Shown here one piece after another: positions 16,730 through 25,176 of a DNA stretch of 64,000 nt. Each line of letters begins with the position of its first letter. The first letter of the stretch is position 1. The DNA lies in contig NZ_JABJVM010000007.1 of the NCBI RefSeq assembly GCF_013820765.1, forward strand, positions 107,826 through 171,825. Direction: 5' to 3'. A model generated the notes under the pieces. That model had not been told where the DNA came from, made no database searches, and was given only the letters and a program-made list of their open reading frames with translations. Made by a program: the position numbers and the translations under genes. This stretch comes from Paenilisteria rustica. GTDB lineage: Bacteria; Bacillota; Bacilli; Lactobacillales; Listeriaceae.

Positions 16730-16772
16730 CAAAGAAGTGTGCGCTAATCATCACCAAGCGCACACTTCTTTG
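16730..16772 (+). terminator. Hairpin terminator after fluC pair
   Basis: A perfect 16-bp stem (16730-16745 with 16757-16772) and an 11-nt loop. The T tail is short, so efficiency is uncertain. Confidence 0.65.
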
Positions 16773-16850
16773 ACTATTCCCAAAAACTGTGTTAATTTCT
16801 AAAAGAAGCTAAGACGAGTGGCTACATACGATGTGACGCAGAATTAGGTT

Positions 16851-17180
16851 TTACTTTTTGGGTAGGACGAAAAATTTTGCTTTACACAAATCGAGCGAAA
16901 GCGTTTGTATTCAGGAGATTCGGTGGAAGCCGGAGAGCTGCGCATACTAGTGTATATGATGACTGAAAACAGGGAGAGGGTAGTTTCCTCGACCATGTAA
17001 GAAGTTATGCGAAACTGCTCTTGTGTAGCAGAACCGTAAAGACATACCGCATCCGTGTTCTAAAAATAATGAAGGACCGGCTATTCACGATGCTCACAGG
17101 CATATTGAGGCTGTAAATCATTACATTTCGAACAGTCACAACAAATGCGAACGCTTGCCGCCGATTTATATCGTGTAGGC
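16851..17180 (+). repeat. Foldback element copy 1 (interrupted)
   Basis: Shares its left arm (from GGGTAGGACG), its loop and its right tip with the copies at 29.1 and 31.4 kb. After GCAGAACCG (about 17036) the expected right-arm stem is missing and about 105 nt of unrelated DNA is present until AATGCGAACGCTTGCCGCC near 17145, where homology resumes. The left arm carries the segment ATTCAGGAGATTCGG. It lies immediately upstream of the preQ1 riboswitch. Confidence 0.8.
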
Positions 17181-17195
17181 ACAAGTTTTAAGTTT

Positions 17196-17234
17196 CCGTG
17201 GTTCGAGATAATCCCACGTAAAAAAACTAAGGAG
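17196..17234 (+). ncRNA. preQ1-I riboswitch
   Basis: CGTGG (17197-17201) pairs with CCACG (17214-17218) around the loop TTCGAGATAATC, followed by an A-rich tail TAAAAAAACTAAGGAG. This is the compact class I preQ1 aptamer. Its pseudoknot strand CTAAGG overlaps the ribosome site GGAG (17231-17234), so binding of preQ1 should hide the site and switch off translation of queF and the coupled que genes. Confidence 0.85.
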
Positions 17235-17246
17235 TGAAAAGTAAAT

Positions 17247-17738
17247 ATGAGAAACCAAGATGAACTGGCTGGTGTCACACATTTAGGAAATCAGGGGACG
17301 GAGTATCGGATGGATTACGCGCCGGAAGTGTTGGAAGCATTTCCGAATAAGCATCCCGATAATGATTATTTTGTGAAATTTAATTGCCCTGAGTTTACGA
17401 GTCTTTGTCCAATGACTGGGCAGCCTGACTTTGCGACGATTTATATTTCTTATGTGCCCGGCGAAATGATGGTTGAAAGTAAGTCACTGAAGCTTTATTT
17501 GTTTAGTTTCCGAAACCATGGCGATTTTCATGAGGATTGTATCAATATCATAATGAAGGATTTGATCAAACTTATGGGGCCAAAATACATTGAAGTATGG
17601 GGGGAATTCACGCCACGTGGTGGAATTTCGATTGATCCGTATGCGAATTATGGCAAACCTGACTCGCGCTTTGAAGAGGTTGCGATGCATCGCCTAATGA
17701 ATCATGATATGTACCCTGAAAAAGTGGATAATCGGTAG
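17247..17738 (+). CDS. queF: NADPH-dependent 7-cyano-7-deazaguanine reductase QueF
   Basis: A 163-residue unimodular (YkvM-type) QueF reducing preQ0 to preQ1 in queuosine synthesis. The catalytic cysteine is C54 in [13 protein letters not shown] with D61 as acid; the NADPH/QueF motif ESKSLKLY follows at about residues 77-84, and the conserved histidine is in NHGDFHED. It is first in the operon, 12 nt after the riboswitch-embedded ribosome site, which places the last preQ1-forming step under direct feedback. Confidence 0.95.
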   Translation: MRNQDELAGVTHLGNQGTEYRMDYAPEVLEAFPNKHPDNDYFVKFNCPEFTSLCPMTGQPDFATIYISYVPGEMMVESKSLKLYLFSFRNHGDFHEDCINIIMKDLIKLMGPKYIEVWGEFTPRGGISIDPYANYGKPDSRFEEVAMHRLMNHDMYPEKVDNR

Positions 17739-17750
17739 GAGGAAATGAAA

Positions 17751-18419
17751 ATGACAAATAAAAAAGCGTTAGTGGTTTTTTCTGGTGGGCAAGATTCGAC
17801 GACTTGTTTGTTTCAAGCGATTCAGGATTATGGGAAAGAGAACGTGGAGGTTATTACGTTTTTCTATGGTCAGCGGCACGTGATTGAGCTTGAGAAGGCG
17901 AAATGGATTGTGCGGGATTTGAATGTGAAGCAGACGGTGATTGATACGTCGGTTATAAAACAAACGACAAATAATGCGTTGATGGATGATTCGATGGAGA
18001 TTTCTCAAGGGGAATCGGAGGAGTATCCGAATACGTTTGTAGATGGGCGTAATGCGCTGTTCTTGTTGCTTGCGGGGACGTATGCGAAGGGGGAGGGCAT
18101 TACGGATATTATTATTGGTGTATGTGAAACGGATTTTAGTGGTTATCCTGATTGCCGCGATGTGTTTGTGAAATCGATGAATGTGACGCTGAATTTAGCG
18201 ATGGATTATCCGTTTGTAGTGAAGACGCCGCTGATGTATTTGACGAAGGCGGAGACGTGGCAATTGGCGGATGAACTGGGACGGCTGGATTATGTTCGGG
18301 AGCATACGCATACGTGCTATATGGGCGTGGACGGTGGATGTGGTGAGTGTCCGAGTTGTGAGTTGCGTGAGAAGGGCTTGACGGAGTACTTGGCATTGAA
18401 GGCTGGGAGCGCGTTATGA
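17751..18419 (+). CDS. queC: 7-cyano-7-deazaguanine synthase QueC
   Basis: A 222-residue ATP-dependent enzyme converting carboxy-deazaguanine and ammonia to preQ0. The PP-loop is [11 protein letters not shown] at residues 8-18. The C-terminal zinc site is formed by cysteines in [22 protein letters not shown] at 17737-17742 is 8 nt from the ATG at 17751 and only 2 nt from the ATG at 17745, so the later start is chosen. It overlaps queD by 4 nt. Confidence 0.95.
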   Translation: MTNKKALVVFSGGQDSTTCLFQAIQDYGKENVEVITFFYGQRHVIELEKAKWIVRDLNVKQTVIDTSVIKQTTNNALMDDSMEISQGESEEYPNTFVDGRNALFLLLAGTYAKGEGITDIIIGVCETDFSGYPDCRDVFVKSMNVTLNLAMDYPFVVKTPLMYLTKAETWQLADELGRLDYVREHTHTCYMGVDGGCGECPSCELREKGLTEYLALKAGSAL

Positions 18420-18844
18420 TGCGGATTGCGAAGGAATTTACGTTCGATATGGCGCACATGTTGGATGGGCATGACGGGAAATGTCATAATCTGCATGGTC
18501 ATACGTATACGTTGCAGGTGGAAGTGGCTGGGGACTTGATTGCGGATGGTTCTAAGGCTGGGATGGTGCTGGATTACGGTGACATCAAGCGGGTTGTGAA
18601 GGAGCATGTGACGGCGAAATTGGATCATGCTTTTGCTTATTTTGAGGAAAATGAGAACGAGTGCCGTGTTGCAAAATTACTGCAAGAGATGAATCGCAAA
18701 ACGGTCGCATTACCTTGTCGCACGACGGCGGAGGGGATGGCGATGGTGATTTTTGATTGGTTAGGGCCTTATTTGCCGGTTTCCGCGATTCGATTAGGTG
18801 AGACGCCGACTTCCTTTTGTGAATATAGAGGTGAACTGTCATGA
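18416..18844 (+). CDS. queD: 6-carboxytetrahydropterin synthase QueD
   Basis: A 142-residue member of the PTPS family making 6-carboxy-tetrahydropterin from dihydroneopterin triphosphate. Zinc ligands are H14 (FDMAH) and H27/H29 (LHGH); the catalytic cysteine is C23 in GKCHN. The ATG at 18416 or 18419 starts inside the queC stop, and its own stop overlaps queE. Order queC-D-E with 4-nt overlaps indicates coupled translation. Confidence 0.93.
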   Translation: MMRIAKEFTFDMAHMLDGHDGKCHNLHGHTYTLQVEVAGDLIADGSKAGMVLDYGDIKRVVKEHVTAKLDHAFAYFEENENECRVAKLLQEMNRKTVALPCRTTAEGMAMVIFDWLGPYLPVSAIRLGETPTSFCEYRGELS

Positions 18845-19455
18845 TGAACCGCGAGTATCGAATTGTAGAGATTTTTGAGACGATGCAGGGTGAGGGCTAC
18901 AATACTGGGATGCCGAGTATTTTTATTCGATTTGGCAGGTGTAACTTGGATTGTCCTTGGTGTGATACGAACTATAATGAGTTTGAGATGATGACGGGAC
19001 AGCAGATTTTGGATGAGGTGCATAAATATACGGCGCGAAATATTGTCATAACTGGCGGTGAGCCAACGATTCAACGCGGGATTGAGGAGCTCTTGCAAGT
19101 TTTGAAGGCGGAGGGTTATTATTTGGCGGTTGAGACGAATGGCTTGAAGGAAGTGCCGGTGGAGATTGATTATGTGGCGACGAGTCCGAAACGGTTATAC
19201 AGTAAAATGTATGAGAAGCGTCATTTATCGCGGGCGGATGAGGTTCGGATTGTGGTGGATGGCGATATTCAGGAGTTCTGCGCGCGGATTGAGGCGCTGA
19301 TTCCTGCGAAACGGTATTATTTATCGCCGTGTGAAGAGGATGGCGGATTTAATATGGTGGAAACGATCAGCCAACTTGGAAAATTGAATGCGGAGCGTGG
19401 CGAGAATAAGTGGGCGCTGAGTATTCAGACGCATAAATTGGCGGGAATTGAGTAG
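18841..19455 (+). CDS. queE: 7-carboxy-7-deazaguanine synthase QueE
   Basis: A 204-residue radical SAM enzyme that contracts the pterin ring to 7-carboxy-7-deazaguanine. The cluster cysteines are C34, C38 and C41 in CNLDCPWCD, a CX3CX2C spacing; ITGGEPT is the SAM-binding glycine motif. It is the last gene of the operon, which with an unlinked folE would give the complete route from GTP to preQ1. Confidence 0.94.
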   Translation: MMNREYRIVEIFETMQGEGYNTGMPSIFIRFGRCNLDCPWCDTNYNEFEMMTGQQILDEVHKYTARNIVITGGEPTIQRGIEELLQVLKAEGYYLAVETNGLKEVPVEIDYVATSPKRLYSKMYEKRHLSRADEVRIVVDGDIQEFCARIEALIPAKRYYLSPCEEDGGFNMVETISQLGKLNAERGENKWALSIQTHKLAGIE

Positions 19456-19469
19456 TTTGGGAGAATGGG

Positions 19470-19511
19470 AGCTTATCTTGTAAATTAGCGTTTACAGGGT
19501 AAGCTTTTTTT
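19470..19511 (+). terminator. Terminator of the que operon
   Basis: A 15-bp stem (19470-19484 with 19491-19505, some G-U pairs) and six T residues. Confidence 0.8.
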
Positions 19512-19643
19512 GTGGAATCATTTATTTCTGATAGCTAGAAACTTTTGATAAAATGCGGTTATTTAACAAGTGAGCGTGTAGTATAGAAGTGTAGCTAGAT
19601 GTATGGACGTGTGCCTTTATGAGATATGAGAGGAGTGTTTTGA

Positions 19644-22600
19644 ATGATGAAAAAAAGAATGAAGATGCCATTTGTTGTTCTTCTGATTTTTACGATTACG
19701 ATGATTGGACCGATAAATAGTGCGGGGCTTGGTAATTGGTTTTCGACTGAGGTTTCGGCTGGGACTGGGTTATCGCTTGTGGTGGATAAGCCGAAGCAGA
19801 CGGAGAATCGCCAGTTTAGTTTGACTGTAAAAGACGATACGGCGCTGAGTTATTCGGATGATCCGCCGAGTGATGAGGATGCGGTGAATACTGTTTCTAT
19901 TGCGATTCCGGTTGGGATGGTTTTGGATGTTGTGGCGACGCAGGAGCATAATGCTGCGAAAAATGCGGCGACGCTTGATTTTGATGAGGAGTCTGGGATA
20001 GCTCAGGTGACTTGGAATAGTGAAGCGACGGAGCATGTCTATGACTTACTTTTGACGGCTGAAAAGGCGCAGAGTTATGCGATGCAGGCGGTGAGATATG
20101 ATGCAGAGGGTAATGAAGTGGAGTCGGGCGTTGTGACGGTTGCTGTTGAGCCAGAACAGGTGGAAGCGGTGACGCCGAAAGTAGAGGAAGAAGAGGCTGT
20201 GGCGTCGGTAATTCCAAAAGTAGCGCCAAGAATTGCAGAAGAAATAGTGACTTTTGCGGATGCTGAGGACCCAAGTGTGGCGAATGTGAGCACGCTGACG
20301 GAGTTTCATAATGCGATGATGAATAAGGATATCGCGACAATTAACGTTTTAGCGGATATTAATTATGCGGCGTTTTCTGCGGCAGATGCGAGTCCGACCA
20401 ATACGGGTGCTTACTATCAAAGGATGCCAGAACGTCCGTTTACGATAAATGGGAATGGGCATACGATTGATTTTAGAAACCAGTCTTATGCACCGACAGA
20501 CACATATTCTTTGCCAAAAGTGGTAACGTTTAATGATCTGAATACGTATGGGAAAAATTATTATGGGTTTTATACGGATAATTCAGCTGGTGGAACGAAT
20601 GCTACGAATACGATTGTTTATAATAATGTGAACTATCGCGGCTCTCAAGCGATTCATGCTCCAGCGACCACGACTAAAATTTCTGGGAAGTCATCTTTTG
20701 CGCAGACGAATAGTTATGTGAGTCCTTTTGATGGTGTGAGCTATACGACGCTTGCGAATCAGACGACGTTTGCGGTCGGTGATATGAATATATTAGAGGG
20801 CGCGGATGTGAAAGTAACGAATGAATCGAGTGGCGCGATGTATATTTATACGGGTGGAACAGTAGATATTGCAGAGAACTCGGTTTTGGATATTTATACG
20901 TCGGGAACGAATTCTACAGTTGCGGATGGTGCGGTTTCAGGAATCACTAGTTACGGAAATATCAATGTACGTAATGGCGCGACGCTGAAGATGGATAATG
21001 AGGTTCCTGCAGCTGGGAAAACGGCGGTTGGCGGGATCTGGATGAACGCTGGTACATTTAGTGTTTCTAACAATGCGAAAGTGGACATCAAGGCTCGTGG
21101 CGCGATGTATTATGGTAGCCCGTTTTATATTTATGGTGCGGGAGTCCTAAATGTCAGTGATAATACGGAGTTCAAGCTGGAAGCGACGGATACTGGGACT
21201 TCTACGCAGGATGTTTTTAGTACAGGAACTGGTACGATTTTGATTGGCAAAGATGGCGTGTTTGATGTTAGTTCAGATGGGACGGGAGCTAAAAACCTGG
21301 TTTATCTGCGTGGGACTTCAAAATTCCAATTTGCGAATGCGAAACGTGTCGATATTAGATTTAATAATGTGAATCCTGCTGCGACGGCTCGGTTGTTGCG
21401 GATGGCGGGGAATTTGGATGTAGATGTTCAGTCAATCCAAGCTTGGAATACGAAAACTTGGACGGATGGCATGGATGATAATTCTGATTTTCTTTGGAAT
21501 CCAATGTTTCAGGTGAAGGTGACGTATAGTGCGGCGAACGTAACGGCTGCAACGGGTCAATCGGTAAACGCGGCGACTAAGAATAGTTTTACGACGAACT
21601 TTAGAACGCAAAATTTCAAGCGTGTCCTTTTTGAAGGGATCCCGGATGTGGAAGTAACGATTGGGAATTTGAGTGATAATGAGGAGCGTGAAAATAGTCG
21701 AGTGATAACTGGGAAGGCAAATCCGGGTGCTTCGGTGCAACTTTCTGGTGACCCTGCGATTCCTGTTGGGACACTTGATTCGCCGAACGAGGAAGACAAG
21801 ACGACGAAGTTTCATTTGATTGCTGATAATGATGGAAATTATCGTTATGAGTTGCCTGCGGGTACGTTTTTGACGGCTGGTAATACAGTGCAGATTTATG
21901 CTTTCTTGAACGGAAAGGATGCTTCGGCGCAGACGGTTGTTCAAGATGGTACGGCTCCTGAGGTACCCATTTTGGCCGCGATGAAAGATGTGGATGCGGT
22001 GATTAGTGGGCAAGCGGAGGCTGGCACGACGGTGACGATTTATGACGCAGAGGATGATAGTGAATTTGTGAGCGGTGTGACGAACGGGACTGGCACTTTT
22101 GCAATAGCGGTTCCTGCTGAAAAACGCCCGATGACGCCGAATAAGGTATATTATGCGGTGGCAAAGGATGGAACTGGAAACACAAGTGTTGCGTCCAATC
22201 GGATGACTGTGGCGGACACAACGGCTCCAACGGCGGACGTGATCAGGCAGTTTGTAACGCTTGGTGATAAGTTCACGACGAACCCGAAGAATCTAGTGGA
22301 AAACGTGACAGATAACGCTGGAAACGGCGATGATAATATTAGTTATGCGATGACAGAAGTGCCTGATGTTTCTAAAATTGGCTACACGACTGCGACGGTG
22401 ACGTTAACGGATGATGCTGGAAATGCTGCGGATTTTGTGATTCCAGTTTTCGTGCAAAATGATAGCTCCATCAAGGATGAAAATTCTTTCTTGCGTGCGA
22501 ATGATTTCACGGTAGCAACAGCAGACGTACCAGCGACACCGGCTGCGCTTAAGGACATGGTTTTAGAAATGGCCAATGTGCAGGCGTACTTTATGCCAAC

Positions 22601-23150
22601 GGGTGAAAGCGTGATGGCGTTTGTTCAGATGACTGGATTCGAGGCAATTACGTCAACACCTGGAAAGTATCAAGTAAAAGTAACGTTGGGTGAGTTAGAG
22701 CGTGAGATTACTGTCACGGTTCTGGCTGGAACGTTACAATTTAAATCAGCGACACCGGAAATTTCATTTGGGACGGCGGCTATTAGTTCACGCGAGCAGT
22801 TTTTGAAACCGCAAGATGATGTGAAGTTAACGGTTGAAGATACGCGTTCGGAAGGGACTAACTGGAAACTGACGGCGCAACTTGTTTCTCCACTGGCAAC
22901 GGCGGATGGTAAGGAATTAATCAACAGCTTGTTTGTTAAAAATCAACAAGACGGAAATGTGATTATGACCCCGCTAAATGGTGTGGCAAATGAAATCTTC
23001 TCGAATACGTCGGGTTCAGATGGCGTAACGGAGATCGATTTAAATACGGCGGATGCTTCTGAGTTAGTACTCAATGTTCGTCCAGGAACGGCTCGTGCGA
23101 ATAAGGAATATAGCACGACAATCCATTGGACATTGGAAGATACGCCTTGA
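19644..23150 (+). CDS. Large WxL-domain surface protein
   Basis: A 1168-residue exported protein. A signal peptide of about 35 residues is followed by an acidic, Pro/Glu-rich linker (residues ~165-200), then a region with repeated Asn/Gly/Thr strands resembling a right-handed beta-helix of pectate-lyase type (~230-690), Ig-like modules (~690-1000) and a C-terminal WxL domain. The two WxL signatures are NWKLTA near residue 1073 and HWTLEDTP at the end. WxL domains bind peptidoglycan non-covalently. AGGAG is 8 nt before the ATG pair. No DUF916 or small LPXTG partner adjoins. The ligand is unknown. Confidence 0.82.
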   Translation: MMKKRMKMPFVVLLIFTITMIGPINSAGLGNWFSTEVSAGTGLSLVVDKPKQTENRQFSLTVKDDTALSYSDDPPSDEDAVNTVSIAIPVGMVLDVVATQEHNAAKNAATLDFDEESGIAQVTWNSEATEHVYDLLLTAEKAQSYAMQAVRYDAEGNEVESGVVTVAVEPEQVEAVTPKVEEEEAVASVIPKVAPRIAEEIVTFADAEDPSVANVSTLTEFHNAMMNKDIATINVLADINYAAFSAADASPTNTGAYYQRMPERPFTINGNGHTIDFRNQSYAPTDTYSLPKVVTFNDLNTYGKNYYGFYTDNSAGGTNATNTIVYNNVNYRGSQAIHAPATTTKISGKSSFAQTNSYVSPFDGVSYTTLANQTTFAVGDMNILEGADVKVTNESSGAMYIYTGGTVDIAENSVLDIYTSGTNSTVADGAVSGITSYGNINVRNGATLKMDNEVPAAGKTAVGGIWMNAGTFSVSNNAKVDIKARGAMYYGSPFYIYGAGVLNVSDNTEFKLEATDTGTSTQDVFSTGTGTILIGKDGVFDVSSDGTGAKNLVYLRGTSKFQFANAKRVDIRFNNVNPAATARLLRMAGNLDVDVQSIQAWNTKTWTDGMDDNSDFLWNPMFQVKVTYSAANVTAATGQSVNAATKNSFTTNFRTQNFKRVLFEGIPDVEVTIGNLSDNEERENSRVITGKANPGASVQLSGDPAIPVGTLDSPNEEDKTTKFHLIADNDGNYRYELPAGTFLTAGNTVQIYAFLNGKDASAQTVVQDGTAPEVPILAAMKDVDAVISGQAEAGTTVTIYDAEDDSEFVSGVTNGTGTFAIAVPAEKRPMTPNKVYYAVAKDGTGNTSVASNRMTVADTTAPTADVIRQFVTLGDKFTTNPKNLVENVTDNAGNGDDNISYAMTEVPDVSKIGYTTATVTLTDDAGNAADFVIPVFVQNDSSIKDENSFLRANDFTVATADVPATPAALKDMVLEMANVQAYFMPTGESVMAFVQMTGFEAITSTPGKYQVKVTLGELEREITVTVLAGTLQFKSATPEISFGTAAISSREQFLKPQDDVKLTVEDTRSEGTNWKLTAQLVSPLATADGKELINSLFVKNQQDGNVIMTPLNGVANEIFSNTSGSDGVTEIDLNTADASELVLNVRPGTARANKEYSTTIHWTLEDTP

Positions 23151-23157
23151 TATAGAT

Positions 23158-23203
23158 AATAGCAAAAACGCCAGAATGCGACTATTCTGGCGTTTTTGCT
23201 ATT
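23158..23203. terminator. Bidirectional terminator
   Basis: A perfect 20-bp stem (23158-23177 with 23184-23203), A-rich on one side and T-rich on the other, between the convergent WxL and histidine kinase genes. The kinase stop codon lies in the stem. Confidence 0.9.
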
Positions 23204-24248
23204 TTGGTAATTTAATACTTATTTTTGTTCCCTTACCTTCACTACTATCAACGGTAATCGTCATTTCATGAAGATCGGCAATTCGTTTCACGATGGAGAG
23301 ACCAAGCCCACTGCCGCCGATTTTACTTTGACGCGAGAGGTCGGCTTTGTAAAAGCGTTCAAAAATGCGTAATTGGTCTTCTTGGGAAATACCGATGCCG
23401 CTATCTTGGATGGTGATTTCGGTTTGGTCATTTTTGTTTTTAGTGAGTGTCACTTGAAGCGTGCCGTTTTCTGGGGTAAATTTGATTGCGTTATGAAAAA
23501 GATTTTGCCAAACTTGGTAGAGTAGGGATTCATCACCGTATATTTTTGTTGGTGTGAGATCGACAATGACATCTAGTTGTTTGTTTTGCCATTGGGGTTC
23601 GGCGGTTAGGATCATGTCGCGGATTTGGTAGTCTAGCCGGAACTCCGTGGGATTGAGTTTGTAGTCGTTTTTTTCTAGCGCGGTTAATTTGAGTAGGTTC
23701 TCGCTGATTTTGGAGAGTCTGCTCGTTTCTGCTTGGATAATTTCTAGGTAGTGGGTGCGTTTTTCGGTGCTTAGGCTGTTGTCTTGGAGTAGTTTGGTGA
23801 AGCCGGAAATCGATGTGAGCGGTGATTGGATTTCGTGGGAAACGTTGGCGATGAAGTCTTGCCGTAATGTCTCCATTTCACCGAGTTGTTCAGCCATTTT
23901 TTCGACTTGAAAAACGGTGTCGCGAATATTGCCGTCGTCCATGCGTTGTAGCGGTACTAATAGTTCGCTGATTTGAAAATTACCGCGCCCAATTTCTTCT
24001 AAAACGGAACGGAAAATTTTGAAATAGGCTCGTTCGTGTCGGAAAAAGTAGCGACTAAGGATGAATCCGATGCCAACCATGATAATGATTCCGCCGGCTG
24101 CGATAGTAGCTTGCTCCCAGATGGTTGGCCAGGAGAAGTGGAACGTTGCTTTTAGCCAAATGAAGATGGCGTAAGAGGTAAGGTTGGATAGGACGAAAAA
24201 AGTCCCGACTAGTAGGCTACTGCCAATTCGTTTTAGTTTCTGGATCAT
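23199..24248 (-). CDS. Sensor histidine kinase (HssS-like partner)
   Basis: A 349-residue membrane kinase with two helices near residues 12-32 and 48-66 enclosing a short external loop, so the sensor is in or near the membrane. The phospho-accepting histidine is H138 in NVSHEIQSPLTS. The ATPase domain shows the N box (NLFHNAIKF) and G boxes (DSGIGI, GGSGLGLSI). It starts directly at the response regulator stop (TAAATG). It is shorter than S. aureus HssS, so a different signal is likely. Confidence 0.85.
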   Translation of the reverse strand: MIQKLKRIGSSLLVGTFFVLSNLTSYAIFIWLKATFHFSWPTIWEQATIAAGGIIIMVGIGFILSRYFFRHERAYFKIFRSVLEEIGRGNFQISELLVPLQRMDDGNIRDTVFQVEKMAEQLGEMETLRQDFIANVSHEIQSPLTSISGFTKLLQDNSLSTEKRTHYLEIIQAETSRLSKISENLLKLTALEKNDYKLNPTEFRLDYQIRDMILTAEPQWQNKQLDVIVDLTPTKIYGDESLLYQVWQNLFHNAIKFTPENGTLQVTLTKNKNDQTEITIQDSGIGISQEDQLRIFERFYKADLSRQSKIGGSGLGLSIVKRIADLHEMTITVDSSEGKGTKISIKLPK

Positions 24249-24920
24249 TTAGGCTTCCTCCAAACGGTAACCAAGGCCGCGAATGGTTCGGATAGAAAAA
24301 CCGGAAATGTCGGTTGGAAATTTCTCGCGGAGGCGCTTGATATGGACGTCTACTGTACGCTCGTCGCCTTCGTAATCGTAGCCCCAGATTTCTTCGATGA
24401 GTTGTTCCCTTGAAAATGTTTTATCGGGATAGCCGGCGAGACGAAATAGTAGTTGGAATTCTTTTAGTGGTAGCGTGATGGCCTGGTTTTGAAGCATGAC
24501 GAGCATTTCCTTTTCATTGAGTGAGATGTTGCCGATACGGATTTCTTGGGTCGCTAGAATTTGATAGCGTTTTAGAAGAACGCGGATTCTTGCTACAAGC
24601 TCTTCTGGGGCAAAAGGTTTGACGACATAGTCATCCGCACCTAGGCTGAATCCTTTGATCTTCTGCTCGATTTCGCCACGTGCGGTCAGAAAAATGACAG
24701 GAATTTCTTGAAAATTTTTGATTGCGCTACATAGTTCCCAGCCATCCATGTTTGGCATCATAATATCGATTATCGCCAAGTCAACGGTCGTTTTTTCAAG
24801 GACAGCAAGCGCGTCAACGCCATCCTCAGCATTGAAAACGGTGAAGCCTTCTTTCTCTAGAAAAATGGTGACGAGCTCGCGAATGTTACTATCGTCATCT
24901 ACCATCAAAATACGGTTCAT
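24249..24920 (-). CDS. OmpR-family response regulator (HssR-like)
   Basis: A 223-residue regulator: receiver domain with phosphorylated D52 (IIDIMMPNMDG) and K101-type lysine in VVKPF, then a winged-helix DNA-binding domain. The segment around IWGYDYEGDERTVDVHIKRLR (given here by its ends: residues about 183-203) resembles the haem-responsive HssR of staphylococci. GGAGGTG is placed correctly for the ATG at 24920; an in-frame TTG at 24935 overlaps that site. No hrtAB exporter is adjacent; the BmrA-like exporter upstream is a possible target. Confidence 0.85.
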   Translation of the reverse strand: MNRILMVDDDSNIRELVTIFLEKEGFTVFNAEDGVDALAVLEKTTVDLAIIDIMMPNMDGWELCSAIKNFQEIPVIFLTARGEIEQKIKGFSLGADDYVVKPFAPEELVARIRVLLKRYQILATQEIRIGNISLNEKEMLVMLQNQAITLPLKEFQLLFRLAGYPDKTFSREQLIEEIWGYDYEGDERTVDVHIKRLREKFPTDISGFSIRTIRGLGYRLEEA

Positions 24921-24947
24921 TCTTTCCACCTCCAAAATATATGTATA

Positions 24948-25166
24948 AGAGAAGAATATTTCCCGGGAAATATTTCAGCGTGTCGACAAACACTCATCTC
25001 CGTCGTTAAAGCCTGCGCGCCGGTGCTCACATACCCAAGTATGCTCCGCGCCAGTGCTCAACTTTGCCTAGGATCTAAGCATTTGTCGACACGCTGGGGC
25101 TCGGCGCCAACTAATGTAGGGCGTTTTTCTACAGTCTAGAATATTTCCCAAGAAATATTCTTCTCT
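24948..25166. repeat. Compound inverted-repeat element (219 bp)
   Basis: The outer arms AGAGAAGAATATTTC (24948-24962) and GAAATATTCTTCTCT (25152-25166) are perfect inverted repeats. Each end also contains its own palindrome (24955-24974 and 25138-25161). A second nested pair is CAGCGTGTCGACAAA (24976-24990) and TTTGTCGACACGCTG (25082-25096). The centre has a 13-of-14 direct repeat, CGCGCCGGTGCTCA/CGCGCCAGTGCTCA. No open frame is convincing. It separates the exporter and the two-component operon, both read leftwards, and may be a MITE-like insert. Confidence 0.8.
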
Positions 25167-25176
25167 ATTTAAATTT

